Counted from the first letter of the stretch, positions 1-7,494 are shown. The stretch is DNA of 9,735 nucleotides from Acidianus hospitalis (GCA_003086435.1 QEFD01000124.1:1-9735), one strand, 5' to 3'. Program-made: numbers and translations. Notes: a model not told the origin generated them from the sequence alone.

Positions 1-55
1 CTGCTAAGAGAATTTTGTCTTTAGCTACTTCTCTTAGTTGTTTCATTCCTCTAAT
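1..55 (+). repeat. Left arm of 55-bp inverted end repeat
   Basis: These 55 bases are the exact reverse complement of positions 9681-9735; identity stops sharply at base 56. The matching right arm lies inside the 3-hexulose-6-phosphate synthase gene (codons about 54-71). An exact 55-base identity at the two ends of a contig is what a k=55 de Bruijn assembly leaves when both ends abut one graph node. The repeat is therefore either an assembly or chimera signature or the edge of a longer genuine inverted duplication. The sequence alone cannot decide between these. Confidence 0.9.
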
Positions 56-58
56 CAT
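1..58 (-). other. Possible N-truncated copy of hexulose-phosphate synthase (partial)
   Basis: On the minus strand an ATG at 58-56 sits directly before the repeat and is in the same frame as the hps gene at the right end. It would encode Met-Ile-Arg-Gly-Met-Lys and so on, equal to hps residues 54-71 preceded by a Met, and it runs off the left edge. If real, it would be a copy lacking the first two beta-strands of the (beta/alpha)8 barrel, so it would probably be inactive as a synthase. A TATA-like A/T stretch on the minus strand near 112-101 could drive it. It may equally be a chimeric or assembly join that falls in frame by chance. No homologue or upstream gene body is visible, so I do not call it a gene. 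Confidence 0.3.
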
Positions 59-149
59 TATGGTTAGTACATTTTTACGTATTCCTTATGTATAACGTTC
101 ATATAAATATAGAAGCAGAAAACGATTGCTTTAAATAAACCGAAGATAT
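56..149. other. A/T-rich intergenic region downstream of AMMECR1 gene
   Basis: This 94-bp gap lies between the AMMECR1 stop codon and the end repeat. Read on the minus strand it contains a pyrimidine-rich tract (CGTTTTCTGCTTCT, about 123-110) that could serve as an archaeal T-tract terminator for the leftward cluster. It is followed by a TATA-like CTATATTTATAT (about 112-101). No ORF of useful length, tRNA or hairpin is seen. Both assignments are weak, and the left part of the region may be affected by the assembly question at the contig end. Confidence 0.4.
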
Positions 150-815
150 CTACTCTGAAAAATCAAACGGTTTACATTTAACATCAGAGGGCTTTATCAT
201 AAGAATTTCATCTGAATTAGGATATTTTTCTCTAAATATTATACCTTCGAATCTTTTTATTCTAACATTTTTATCTAGCCAGCAATCTGGGCTCAATCCT
301 GCTTTTAAGCAAGTTTCTGCCAAAAATGTTTCCTCGTCCCAGCAATACTCCATAGGAACTTGAGGTAATAATAGTCCACTATATAATATTCCCTTTTCGA
401 CTATAAGACCATCTCTGCCTACTTTTATTACTTTGGGTAATTCTTTCCTATCGTCAACTACTACTTCCTCTGGTTTAGTTAATACCGTAACCTCGATGAT
501 TATGTTATTAATCTCATCTTTCATTAACGGAGGAAATCTTGGATCAGAAAATGCAGCAGCTATTGCCGCATTTTTAACTATCTCCTTTAATGGAGCAACT
601 GCTTCCACGTAACCTATGCATCCGCGTAAAGTAGTGGTCTCTCCTAAAAGGGTTTCCAGGGTAACAAAGGCTAGGCCTTTCTTATTAAGTACTTCACTTT
701 CCTTATAACTAATTGAGCTTTGCAACCCCAATTTTTTCATTATTGCTTGTCTTGCTATCTTGACTAGTGTTTTGCCCTCCTCTATTCCTAGTTCTTGAAT
801 TGTAACTAAGCTCAT
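150..815 (-). CDS. AMMECR1-domain protein
   Basis: This 221-residue protein is essentially one AMMECR1 domain, close to the size expected for archaeal single-domain members. Family hallmarks are visible: LRGCIGY at residues 63-69, FSDPRFPPL at 89-97, and a GLLLPQVP segment at 147-154 followed by the conserved [16 protein letters not shown] region. The biochemical role is unknown. In many archaea the family is associated with Memo-like and radical-SAM proteins, but neither partner is in this window. I chose the ATG at 815 because it immediately precedes the conserved SLVTIQEL start of the domain; a longer reading up to 926 adds only a basic tail with no domain. The gene is last in a leftward cluster and its first 107 bp overlap the Mut7-C frame upstream, an unusually long overlap discussed under that gene. 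No Shine-Dalgarno motif is evident, so translation is probably coupled to the upstream gene. Confidence 0.9.
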   Translation of the reverse strand: MSLVTIQELGIEEGKTLVKIARQAIMKKLGLQSSISYKESEVLNKKGLAFVTLETLLGETTTLRGCIGYVEAVAPLKEIVKNAAIAAAFSDPRFPPLMKDEINNIIIEVTVLTKPEEVVVDDRKELPKVIKVGRDGLIVEKGILYSGLLLPQVPMEYCWDEETFLAETCLKAGLSPDCWLDKNVRIKRFEGIIFREKYPNSDEILMIKPSDVKCKPFDFSE

Positions 816-1248
816 CTTTTTCTTTCTTTGATTTTGCCTTAATAAGTATCTCTTCGATTGTCTTCCAGTGCTTTCCCTTCCAATATTCTTTCTTACATCT
901 TGTACAACGCCATCTATTTTCATCAACTTTTTCTAGAATTCCATTACATTCAGAGCATCTAGAAGCTTCAATCCTTGCCTCTAAATCTATTCCATATTTT
1001 ATAGAAAGCTTAGCTAAAATTGATATAATATCATAATCTGGAGGAATAAGAAAGCACTCTAAACCCTTTTTCTTAGCCCTAATACATAAGCCTCTATCTC
1101 TTGTTAATATAACTCTTTTATCTTTCTCAGCAATTTTTATAACCTTCCAATCTTCGATGTCATTACTATAATAAGTATCATACCCTAAAATTCTAAGCCA
1201 TCTAGCTAGCTTACCTAGCATTGCATCAGCAATAAACTTGCTTTGCAT
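709..1248 (-). CDS. Mut7-C/PIN-like RNase with zinc ribbon
   Basis: The N-terminal part (residues 1-90) matches the Mut7-C RNase (former DUF82) fold, a PIN-like metal-dependent ribonuclease family. It has [15 protein letters not shown] at 5-19 with acidic D8, D30 in YYSND, and VILTRDRGL with D51. A four-cysteine zinc ribbon follows at C98, C101, C115 and C118, with the usual W-x-G-x-H-W after it (123-129). Start ATG 1248 lies one base after the stop of the EMC6-like gene (TAA-C-ATG), so the two are surely co-transcribed. As sequenced, the ORF continues to 709 and reads about 35 residues past the end of the family in a polar, low-complexity tail that is out of frame with AMMECR1. One extra A in the A5 tract at 821-817 would end the protein at residue 145 on a TGA overlapping the AMMECR1 ATG (ATGA), the normal arrangement. 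The C-terminus is therefore doubtful. The substrate is unknown. Confidence 0.82.
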   Translation of the reverse strand: MQSKFIADAMLGKLARWLRILGYDTYYSNDIEDWKVIKIAEKDKRVILTRDRGLCIRAKKKGLECFLIPPDYDIISILAKLSIKYGIDLEARIEASRCSECNGILEKVDENRWRCTRCKKEYWKGKHWKTIEEILIKAKSKKEKDELSYNSRTRNRGGQNTSQDSKTSNNEKIGVAKLN

Positions 1249-1249
1249 G

Positions 1250-1498
1250 TTATCCAAACACATTATATACAGAAACTAGTATTAAAAACCAAGCTATAGC
1301 CAGTGTTAAACTGCCTTTACCAAAAACTAGCCAGTTTCTCCTGGTCTTGAAATAGAATACTACTATTGGAATACTAATAATATATGAAACTAAAACAGTT
1401 ATTACTGCATAAATGAAAGAACTAGAAAAAGCAGAAATTACTCCAGCTATGGATCCCAATATTCCCCTCACTAAGAGAATTTTATCTTCAACATCCAC
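1250..1498 (-). CDS. Small EMC6-like three-helix membrane protein
   Basis: This is an 82-residue protein if it starts at GTG 1498. It has hydrophobic segments at about residues 6-26 and 28-50, a basic loop KTRRNW (51-56), and a last helix at 62-80. The order of features resembles eukaryotic EMC6 (TMEM93): an Arg followed by a small-residue Gly/Ala helix, a second helix, a loop with basic residues and Trp, then a third helix ending in a V-x-N/H-V type tail. I suggest the EMC6-like family from this pattern and from memory of similar annotations in Sulfolobales; it is not proven. EMC6 is a core subunit of a eukaryotic membrane-protein insertase. The frame is open to an ATG at 1549, but that start would overlap the divergent rqcH start and would add 17 residues with no family resemblance. 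GTG 1498 lies about 27 nt from a TATA-like element. The gene heads the leftward cluster with Mut7-C and AMMECR1. Confidence 0.6.
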   Translation of the reverse strand: MDVEDKILLVRGILGSIAGVISAFSSSFIYAVITVLVSYIISIPIVVFYFKTRRNWLVFGKGSLTLAIAWFLILVSVYNVFG

Positions 1499-1520
1499 AT
1501 TTCTAAAATGTAAGAAGATG

Positions 1521-1531
1521 GCTATAAAGTT
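1521..1531. promoter_or_regulatory. Candidate shared TATA element between EMC6-like gene and rqcH
   Basis: The plus strand reads GCTATAAAGTT and the minus strand AACTTTATAGC. The element's centre (about 1525) is about 27 nt upstream of GTG 1498 on the minus strand, the spacing expected for leaderless archaeal transcripts. It is about 22 nt upstream of ATG 1548 on the plus strand, slightly short. One element may serve both genes in opposite directions. It lies inside the possible longer forms of both genes, which argues for the shorter starts at 1498 and 1548. Confidence 0.4.
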
Positions 1532-1547
1532 ACCAAGGAAAAATTCC

Positions 1548-3248
1548 ATGAGCTATATAGATTTACTAGCATGGATAGTTGAAAATAAAAACGAGCTAAT
1601 AGGCTGTAGAATAGATAATATTTACAATTTGGAAAAATTGGACAATGTATTCATATTTAAGTTGCATTGCAAGAATTCTGATAAAAATCTAATAATAGAG
1701 CCCGGAGTTAGAATAAACTTCACAAAATATGATATCCAAAAAGAAATTGGGAATAAAGCTAAATCCCTAAGGGAATTAATAAGAGATCTCGTAATCTCAG
1801 ACGTTCAAATAATAGACAAGGAAAGAATCCTTAAAATTGTGTTAAATAATGGTATGAAGATAATAGTTGAATTATTACCTAGAGGTTTGCTCTTAGTATT
1901 AGATGAGCAAGATAAAATAAAATTCTCTACAGAGTATAAGGAATTTAAAGATAGAGTTGTAAAGCCTGGCTTACCTTATGTACAGCCACCAAAACTAAAT
2001 AAGGTAGTCGTACCTAAGGATATACTATTCGCATTACATTTAACTGAGTCTACTAATGCAGAGGAAGAGTATGAAAAATTGGAAAAATCTATTGCTGAGG
2101 GTAAAATAACGCCTTGCATTCAAAAAGGGATAAATTTTATGCCAATAGAGTTTGAAGGTTGCGAAAAAGGAAATAGCTTTAATGACGTCATAGACGAATA
2201 TTTTCTCGAGCTAACTAAACAAAAAGAGATACAAAAGATAACTGAAAAAATTGAAGGAGAAAAGAAAAAGCTTGAGAAAACTATCCAACAAATAGAAGAA
2301 AACATAAAGGAATACGAAGAGAAGGCGGAAGAACTAAGAAAAATAGGTAAAGAAATAATGGAACATTACATGGAGGTTGAGAATGCTATAAAGAATAAAG
2401 AAAAGAAGATTAAGCTTGAGGGTAAGGAAATAGAAATAGACCCTAAATTATCAGTAGCTAAAAACGCTTCACTATATTTTGATAAAGCAAAGGAATACGC
2501 GCAAAAAAGTAAGAAAGCTAAAGAAACTCTAGAAGAATTGAAAAGAAAACTTAATGAAATCGAAATTGAGATAAAAAAAGAAGAAGAAGGGAGAAAATTA
2601 TCAATAAGGAAGAAAGAATGGTATGAGAAATATAGGTGGAGTTTCACTACTAATGGATTCTTAGTAATAGCTGGTAAAGACGCTGACCAAAACGAAAGCT
2701 TAGTAAGAAAACTCCTAGAGGATAACGACATATTTTTGCACGCAGATATCCAAGGTGCTGCTGCTACTATAATTAAAAACCCTAAAAATATTACAGAACA
2801 AGATATTTACGATGCTGCAGTCATTGCGGCAAGCTATTCAAAGGCATGGAAATTAGGTTTAGCCGCAGTTGATGTATTTTGGGTTTACGGAAGCCAAGTG
2901 TCTAAAAGCCCGCCTGCCGGGGAATATTTGCCAAAAGGTTCCTTTATGATATATGGAAAGAAGAATTATATTAAATCGGTAAAATTAAACTTAGCAATCG
3001 GTTTCAAGATAAATGATTCCCTTGAAATTATTGTTGGTTCAGAAAATAGTGTTTCGGCTAAAGTTAAAAATTACGTACTAATTTCCCCTGGTGATGAATT
3101 GGAAAGAACCGCAGATAGAATAGTAAAAATACTTAGCGAGGCGAACTCTATAAATGCTGGAAAAGAACTTAAAAATGAGGTGCTATCGATTTTACCTGGA
3201 AAGTCAAAAATAATTAAAGTAGTTAAAGAAACTAATGATAAACAATAA
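1548..3248 (+). CDS. rqcH: RqcH/NEMF/Rqc2-family ribosome quality-control protein
   Basis: This cytoplasmic protein of the NFACT family binds 50S subunits carrying stalled nascent chain-tRNA; relatives recruit tRNA and add C-terminal Ala or Ala/Thr tails. The layout over 566 residues is as follows. NFACT-N spans 1-146 ([13 protein letters not shown] at 2-14, GCRIDNIY at 19-26, E92-R93 where the Asp-Arg motif is expected, ELLPRG at 108-113). A short linker leads to MPIEF (198-202) and the FNDVIDEYF block at 211-219. A long charged coiled coil covers about 225-355. NFACT-R spans about 357-490 (YRWSF at 362-366, [14 protein letters not shown] at 370-383, LHADIQGAA at 397-405). The usual helix-hairpin-helix between NFACT-N and the coiled coil is not recognisable, which explains the length below the common 600-700. 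ATG 1548 gives the family-typical MSYIDLL start; ATG 1518 (10 residues longer) is the alternative. RIO2 follows after 33 bp on the same strand, probably in one operon. Confidence 0.93.
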   Translation: MSYIDLLAWIVENKNELIGCRIDNIYNLEKLDNVFIFKLHCKNSDKNLIIEPGVRINFTKYDIQKEIGNKAKSLRELIRDLVISDVQIIDKERILKIVLNNGMKIIVELLPRGLLLVLDEQDKIKFSTEYKEFKDRVVKPGLPYVQPPKLNKVVVPKDILFALHLTESTNAEEEYEKLEKSIAEGKITPCIQKGINFMPIEFEGCEKGNSFNDVIDEYFLELTKQKEIQKITEKIEGEKKKLEKTIQQIEENIKEYEEKAEELRKIGKEIMEHYMEVENAIKNKEKKIKLEGKEIEIDPKLSVAKNASLYFDKAKEYAQKSKKAKETLEELKRKLNEIEIEIKKEEEGRKLSIRKKEWYEKYRWSFTTNGFLVIAGKDADQNESLVRKLLEDNDIFLHADIQGAAATIIKNPKNITEQDIYDAAVIAASYSKAWKLGLAAVDVFWVYGSQVSKSPPAGEYLPKGSFMIYGKKNYIKSVKLNLAIGFKINDSLEIIVGSENSVSAKVKNYVLISPGDELERTADRIVKILSEANSINAGKELKNEVLSILPGKSKIIKVVKETNDKQ

Positions 3249-3281
3249 TAACCCTAACGCTAATTTAATATTAATATTCTT

Positions 3282-4151
3282 ATGCCATCCCTTACTTTAG
3301 CAGAAAAAGCTTCATTGGTGCTTCCTGAGGACTATTTAGTACTTAAAACGTTTGTGGAATTAAAAGATAAATATGAATATTTGACTGAAGAGGAATTAAA
3401 AGATAGATTAAACTTTACTGATACTGAATTAAGAATTTCTTTAGAAAAGTTAAGGAATTTAAGAGCTATCTCATGGGACATAATCACTGGTAAAAGAGCG
3501 TATAAAATAACGTTTACGGGCTTGGATATTCTAGCAATAAAAATGCTTTATGTGAATAAAATTCTAAATAGACTAGGTCTAATAATAGGAGAAGGAAAAG
3601 AGAGCAATGTGTACTACGGATATGATTTTGACAATAATACTATAATAGTAAAATTCCATAGAGTAGGAAATTCTAGTTATAAAAATGCTAGGAAACTGAG
3701 AGGTTATAGAGAAAAAAGAAGCTGGATTTCAATAACGCTTGATAATGCAAAGAATGAATATATTGCATTAAAATGTTTATCAGAAAATTTAGCTAAAGTA
3801 CCAAAACCTCTAGGTTACGCTTATAATGCAGTAGCCATGGAATACATAGAAGGGCCAAGCTTACTTAAGGCAGAGTTAAATAACCCTAAGGAAGTATTAG
3901 ATTCAATAATAGGATCCCTTAGGATTGCATATTTATATTGTAATAAAATGGTACATGGAGATTTAAGTCCTTATAATATAATTATAGGAGATAACGAGAG
4001 TCCTTATATAATTGACTGGCCTCAATGGAAGCAAGATGACGATAATCTGCTAAATAGAGATATTAATAATATAATTTCATTTTTCAGTAAAAAATACAAT
4101 ATAACTGAAGATTTGAACTATGTAATGGATTTTATCAAGGGGAAAGCATGA
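3282..4151 (+). CDS. rio2: RIO2-family atypical serine/threonine kinase/ATPase
   Basis: This 289-residue protein has the normal length for archaeal RIO2. The N-terminal winged helix (about 1-90) is specific to RIO2 and separates it from RIO1. The RIO domain follows. It has a P-loop-like [11 protein letters not shown] (103-113), the ATP-binding Lys in VKFHRVG (K124), and a flexible-loop Arg/Lys-rich region with SWIS (147-150). The hinge region is MEYIEGPSL (186-194), the catalytic loop is HGDLSPYN (H225, D227, N232), and the metal-binding Asp is in IIDWPQ (D245). All key residues are present, so it should be active. RIO2 acts in the cytoplasm in late maturation of the small ribosomal subunit, probably as an ATPase that is released after autophosphorylation. 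The gene lies 33 bp after rqcH. Its TGA stop overlaps the ATG of the next gene (ATGA), so the two are translationally coupled. No clear Shine-Dalgarno motif precedes the start; the A/T-rich 3261-3278 could hold a weak internal promoter. Confidence 0.95.
   Translation: MPSLTLAEKASLVLPEDYLVLKTFVELKDKYEYLTEEELKDRLNFTDTELRISLEKLRNLRAISWDIITGKRAYKITFTGLDILAIKMLYVNKILNRLGLIIGEGKESNVYYGYDFDNNTIIVKFHRVGNSSYKNARKLRGYREKRSWISITLDNAKNEYIALKCLSENLAKVPKPLGYAYNAVAMEYIEGPSLLKAELNNPKEVLDSIIGSLRIAYLYCNKMVHGDLSPYNIIIGDNESPYIIDWPQWKQDDDNLLNRDINNIISFFSKKYNITEDLNYVMDFIKGKA
4138..4142 (+). promoter_or_regulatory. Shine-Dalgarno-like site for the DUF460 gene
   Basis: AGGGG lies five bases before ATG 4148, inside the last codons of RIO2. 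It supports the overlapping ATGA start and reinitiation or coupled translation of the downstream gene. The match to the archaeal anti-Shine-Dalgarno is partial. Confidence 0.35.
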
Positions 4152-5980
4152 GGATTATGGGAATAGATATAAATCCGGGCAGTAGTCCTGCTAATCTACT
4201 AGACGCAAAATACTCGGTAGTAATCTTGGATGAGAATGGGAATATAGTTCAAAAATACGATGAAATAGGCATATCTAAGATAATTAGATTAGCTTGGGAA
4301 TACGAAGTTTCTATCGTAGCAACGGATAATATATACGAACTTGGAGAAAATGATAGGCAAGTAATTAAAATAATTAGCCTATTTCCAGATAATGTAGAAC
4401 TAGTCCAAGTAACTTACAATGATGGAAGATTTATGGATATAAGGGAAGTAGCCAAAAACATGGGTATAGAAATACAAGGAAAGCCTAATCCTAGTAAGAC
4501 AGCATACCTAGCTGCTTATTTAGCACTAAAAGGTGCAGGAACTAAAATTAAGCTCACAGAAAATAAAACTAAGATAATAATTTCCCGAGGTAGACACTTA
4601 GGGCCAGGAGGAATGAGCTCTAATAGGTATAAAAGACATATTAGGGGATTAATATTAAGGGTTTTTAAAGAGGTAAAAGAGACTCTAGATAGGAATAACA
4701 TAGACTATGACGTAATATTAAGGAGATCAAAGAGCGGTTTAGAAAATGCTACATTCATAGTCTACGCACCAAGAGAAAGGCTTTATGGACTAGTTAAAAA
4801 GATGAGTGGACATGACGTTAACTTAGAAATTAGACCAGTGTATAAAACTAAGATAGATTTTGAAACTAACAAAAAGATAGAGAAAAAGCCTATAATAGTA
4901 GGAATTGATCCAGGAATATTTGTAGGAATTTCTGCAATAGATATTCATGGTAATCCAGTAATTTTAGAATCTAAAAAAGGAATTGATAGAGAAGAAATAA
5001 TAAATAAATTATCAGAAAAAGGTTCGGCAATAATAATAGCTACTGATGTAAACCCTGTGCCAGATGCTGTAAAAAAGATAGCAGGAATACTAAAAGCAAA
5101 ATTATATGTGCCAGATAAGTCCTTAAGTGTAGATGAAAAACAAAAATTACTTCAAGAATATTCTGAAAAACATAACTTAAATATTACAGATCCTCACATC
5201 AGAGATTCGTTAGCTGCTGCGTTAAAAGCGTATAAAGAATTAGAAAACAAACTGTCTCAAGCGTCTTCTACTATAAGAAAACTCGACCTAGATATAGATG
5301 AGTACGCAATATATAAGTGCATTATCGAAGGAAAAACGGTGGCAGAATGCATAGAGAAACAGATTGAAAATGAGATAGCAGAGGAAGAGAATAAGGAAAT
5401 CATAAAAGTAGAGAAAACTGAGGTTAAAGAAAAACAGCCAGAGAATAAAACATTTACAGAGAATTCTGAATTAAAGCATGAAATATTTAGATTAAGAAGG
5501 ACTATTACAAGGCTATTAAATGAAAAATATGAATTAGAAAAGAAATTATATGAGATAAAAACTCAGTTTAACGCAGAGGTTGAAAGAGATAGAAGGTTGT
5601 ATAGACTAAAAACGGAATTAGAGGAAAGAAACAAATCAATTTTAAAACTTCAAGAAATAATAAAGGATTACTCGGATAAAATAAATAAGCTTGAAGGGAT
5701 TATTAATGATTTAGTAGAGGGAAAAGTAAATATTATAAAATCTAACTCGCTTATCGAAATCTCAGATTATAAAGTCAGAATTTTAGGAGAAGAAGTTAAT
5801 CCTTCAATATTTAATTATGTAGGAAAAGACTTCATAATCTGTAAATCAAATATACTAGATGATATACGTAAATTAAGTAAAGAGAAAGAAATCCAGAAAG
5901 AAATAGATATTAATGATATAAAGAACATAATTGAAGAATATAGGAGACAGAAATCAAAACATGGAAACTTTGCCATCTAA
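4148..5980 (+). CDS. DUF460/COG2433 protein with tandem RNase H-fold (RuvC-like) modules and coiled coil
   Basis: This 610-residue protein is of the archaeal DUF460 (COG2433) family, a predicted nuclease of the RNase H/RuvC-YqgF fold with no established function. Module 1 covers residues 1-131, with MGID (D7), VATD (D60) and [15 protein letters not shown] (114-128). An insert with the conserved GRHLGPGG and [10 protein letters not shown] (148-167) spans about 140-240. Module 2 covers 247-365 with VGIDPG (D254), IIATD (D300) and [15 protein letters not shown] (348-362, D353). The modules align with each other, but only module 2 keeps all three acidic residues; module 1 has A119 at the third position. 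A highly charged linker (about 395-440) leads into a coiled coil (about 440-525). A small C-terminal beta-rich part (about 533-570) and a basic tail follow. The start overlaps the RIO2 stop. The last 27 bp overlap, antisense, the end of the SAM synthetase gene. A role in RNA processing or ribosome biogenesis is inferred only from the neighbours. Confidence 0.85.
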   Translation: MRIMGIDINPGSSPANLLDAKYSVVILDENGNIVQKYDEIGISKIIRLAWEYEVSIVATDNIYELGENDRQVIKIISLFPDNVELVQVTYNDGRFMDIREVAKNMGIEIQGKPNPSKTAYLAAYLALKGAGTKIKLTENKTKIIISRGRHLGPGGMSSNRYKRHIRGLILRVFKEVKETLDRNNIDYDVILRRSKSGLENATFIVYAPRERLYGLVKKMSGHDVNLEIRPVYKTKIDFETNKKIEKKPIIVGIDPGIFVGISAIDIHGNPVILESKKGIDREEIINKLSEKGSAIIIATDVNPVPDAVKKIAGILKAKLYVPDKSLSVDEKQKLLQEYSEKHNLNITDPHIRDSLAAALKAYKELENKLSQASSTIRKLDLDIDEYAIYKCIIEGKTVAECIEKQIENEIAEEENKEIIKVEKTEVKEKQPENKTFTENSELKHEIFRLRRTITRLLNEKYELEKKLYEIKTQFNAEVERDRRLYRLKTELEERNKSILKLQEIIKDYSDKINKLEGIINDLVEGKVNIIKSNSLIEISDYKVRILGEEVNPSIFNYVGKDFIICKSNILDDIRKLSKEKEIQKEIDINDIKNIIEEYRRQKSKHGNFAI

Positions 5981-7165
5981 TATTAGTTCTGTGATTTTAT
6001 TAAATGATTCTAGATATTCGTCTACAATTCCATTAATCTCGTTCTTTAAATCATCAGATATTTTACCGTTTTCCGTGCCAACTTCTACATTAACAACAAG
6101 AGGATCATTTATTGGCCTACCTATTTGGCCTAGAACTTCAACTTGAACATTCCTAATTTTAGTCTCCTCTATAATCTTCTTAGAGATTAGCATTGCCATT
6201 ACGTTATATATCTTACCAACATGATTTACTGGATTTTTACCAGCTGTTGCTTCTAACGACATCGGTCTCATAGGTGTTATAAGGCCAACTCCTCTATTAC
6301 CTCTACCAGTCATTCCGTCGTCTCCATGCTCAGCCGAAGTTCCAGTGACCGTCAAATACAAAATTCCTTGATCGACTCTATCTCCAGTGTTTATGTAAAC
6401 ATTAACTTTATAGTCAGGAGCTAATCTGCTTGCTAAATCCAAAATCTTCTGCTTAGCTTCCTCCTTAATTGCTAAATAATGATTAGTATCGTCTATTAAC
6501 TCGCTTATAGTTGACATTGCAACTGTAAGATCTATTTCTTTACCCCTTCTTAATCCCATGACTTTTATATCCTCGCCGATCTCTGGAAGTTCAGATTTTA
6601 CTTCTTTAGAATTTAACATTCTTTCTGTTTGATATACTAATTCCTCTAATGTAGAGAAAGGAGCAAATCCAACCCCGAAGCTTGTATCATTAGATAAAGG
6701 AACCGTCTTGCCTTTATTAAATATTCCAACAAGATCAGTAGATCCTTTACCCACTTTATAATCAACAATAACGTGCTTTTCTGGATCTAAATATCTAAAA
6801 TTATTCTTTATCCAGTTTTTAACGCTTTCAACTATTATAGTACCTACAGGAACGTTCTGAATACCATCTTCGGTTCTAACCTCAGTAGTTGCCCTACCTG
6901 CAACTATAATGTAGATTGGTTGTATGACTTCCCCTCCTTTAAATTCTGGCTGAGCTTGGCCGCCTACTACAAGAGTTTTATCTAAATTATGATGAAGTAT
7001 TGTACCAAATTTCTTTAGGTAATATAAGGATAATTTTCTGCTAGCTTCTTCTGAAGCAGAATCAGCAATATAATCCGGATGTCCTGTGCCTTTTCTTTCT
7101 ACTAATTCTACAGGCAAATTATTAATATCTTGAACCCTTGCAGGTTCAACTACGATGTTTTTCAT
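5954..7165 (-). CDS. mat: Archaeal S-adenosylmethionine synthetase (methionine adenosyltransferase)
   Basis: This enzyme makes S-adenosylmethionine from methionine and ATP, releasing phosphate and pyrophosphate, in the cytoplasm. The 403 residues match the archaeal MAT class (COG1812), which is only distantly related to bacterial MetK. Landmarks are [17 protein letters not shown] (23-39), [14 protein letters not shown] (66-79), GKGSTDLVG (139-147), [19 protein letters not shown] (274-292), the [16 protein letters not shown] region (297-312) and [10 protein letters not shown] (346-355). All conserved segments are intact and the length is typical. ATG 7165 is supported by the conserved N-terminus and by a TATA element about 27 nt upstream, implying a leaderless mRNA. 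The gene lies 31 bp after SmAP on the same strand, so it can be transcribed from its own promoter and also by read-through. Its 3' end overlaps the DUF460 gene tail to tail. Confidence 0.97.
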   Translation of the reverse strand: MKNIVVEPARVQDINNLPVELVERKGTGHPDYIADSASEEASRKLSLYYLKKFGTILHHNLDKTLVVGGQAQPEFKGGEVIQPIYIIVAGRATTEVRTEDGIQNVPVGTIIVESVKNWIKNNFRYLDPEKHVIVDYKVGKGSTDLVGIFNKGKTVPLSNDTSFGVGFAPFSTLEELVYQTERMLNSKEVKSELPEIGEDIKVMGLRRGKEIDLTVAMSTISELIDDTNHYLAIKEEAKQKILDLASRLAPDYKVNVYINTGDRVDQGILYLTVTGTSAEHGDDGMTGRGNRGVGLITPMRPMSLEATAGKNPVNHVGKIYNVMAMLISKKIIEETKIRNVQVEVLGQIGRPINDPLVVNVEVGTENGKISDDLKNEINGIVDEYLESFNKITELILDGKVSMF

Positions 7166-7188
7166 TATACTTTCACTTTCGTTTGATG

Positions 7189-7196
7189 TTTTAAAA
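7189..7196 (-). promoter_or_regulatory. TATA box for SAM synthetase gene
   Basis: The palindromic TTTTAAAA is centred 27-28 nt upstream of ATG 7165, the textbook position for a leaderless archaeal transcript. It begins right beside the SmAP stop codon (7199-7197) and is flanked upstream by purine-rich AAAGAAAATAA, which is compatible with a BRE. It implies that mat is not dependent only on the SmAP promoter. Confidence 0.6.
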
Positions 7197-7460
7197 TTAT
7201 TTTTCTTTATTCATTATCGTTTCATAATCAATACTTATAAAGAGAACATTACTACCTCTTATTAGAACTCTGCCATATTTTGCTACTGGTTCTGCAGTAC
7301 CTTCTCTAAGTTCAGTACAGTCTCTAAGTACTAAATTCATTGTACCGTCAGTCTGTTCTAATTTACCAATGTACTCAGAGCCATCTTTAAGTTTAACTAA
7401 TACAATTTTATTCACAGCTGATTTAATGTTCTTTAATGGATTCTCAACTTTAGCTTGCAA
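7197..7460 (-). CDS. Archaeal Sm-like protein (LSm/SmAP)
   Basis: This 87-residue protein is a single Sm fold. Such proteins form heptameric (or hexameric) rings that bind U-rich RNA and act in RNA metabolism. The Sm1 motif lies at about 17-49 ([20 protein letters not shown], with DGSEYIGKL diagnostic, then MNLVLRDC). The Sm2 motif is [16 protein letters not shown] at about 63-78, containing the conserved RGSNV form of the RG-[DN] signature. I chose the start TTG 7460. A GAGGAG ribosome-binding site lies seven bases upstream, and a TATA element lies about 39 nt upstream. The frame could open at TTG 7484, but that is too close (about 15 nt) to the TATA element to be transcribed from it, and the extra eight residues are basic and non-family. 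The gene is the first of a leftward pair with mat and is divergent from the winged-helix gene. The RNA partners are unknown. Confidence 0.92.
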   Translation of the reverse strand: MQAKVENPLKNIKSAVNKIVLVKLKDGSEYIGKLEQTDGTMNLVLRDCTELREGTAEPVAKYGRVLIRGSNVLFISIDYETIMNKEK

Positions 7461-7467
7461 TATAAAT

Positions 7468-7473
7468 CTCCTC
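7468..7473 (-). promoter_or_regulatory. Ribosome-binding site deciding the SmAP TTG start
   Basis: The minus strand reads GAGGAG, then a seven-base spacer, then TTG at 7460-7458. It is a strong purine-rich match to the archaeal anti-Shine-Dalgarno and selects the non-ATG start. Confidence 0.6.
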
Positions 7474-7494
7474 TTCCTAATCAATTATCTAACT

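Noticed and set aside
816..926. N-terminal extension of the AMMECR1 frame up to an upstream Met
   Set aside because: The 37 extra residues are basic and without domain features, and they lie fully inside the Mut7-C zinc-ribbon coding region. The conserved family start is at ATG 815.
4..1483. 13-base match CTAAGAGAATTTT at 4-16 and 1471-1483, a possible dispersed repeat
   Set aside because: Both copies lie in coding frames for the same short peptide (Lys-Ile-Leu-Leu) in unrelated proteins in A/T-rich DNA. The flanks differ, so it is a chance match.
1413..1547. Longer N-terminus for RqcH starting at 1413 or 1518
   Set aside because: The 1413 start overlaps the EMC6-like gene on the other strand and gives no NFACT similarity. 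The 1518 start is possible but overlaps the candidate TATA element, whereas ATG 1548 gives the typical family N-terminus.
2120..2731. Leftward hydrophobic-looking ORFs opposite rqcH
   Set aside because: These are antisense shadows of the Lys/Glu-rich coiled coil, which always reads as Phe/Ser/Leu-rich on the other strand.
4516..4701. Small leftward ORF inside the DUF460 gene
   Set aside because: It is antisense to the conserved GRHLGPGG region and has no start signal, no family resemblance and the composition of a shadow frame.
5931..6146. Rightward ORF across the DUF460/mat junction
   Set aside because: It is mostly antisense to the conserved end of SAM synthetase, with no promoter or domain.
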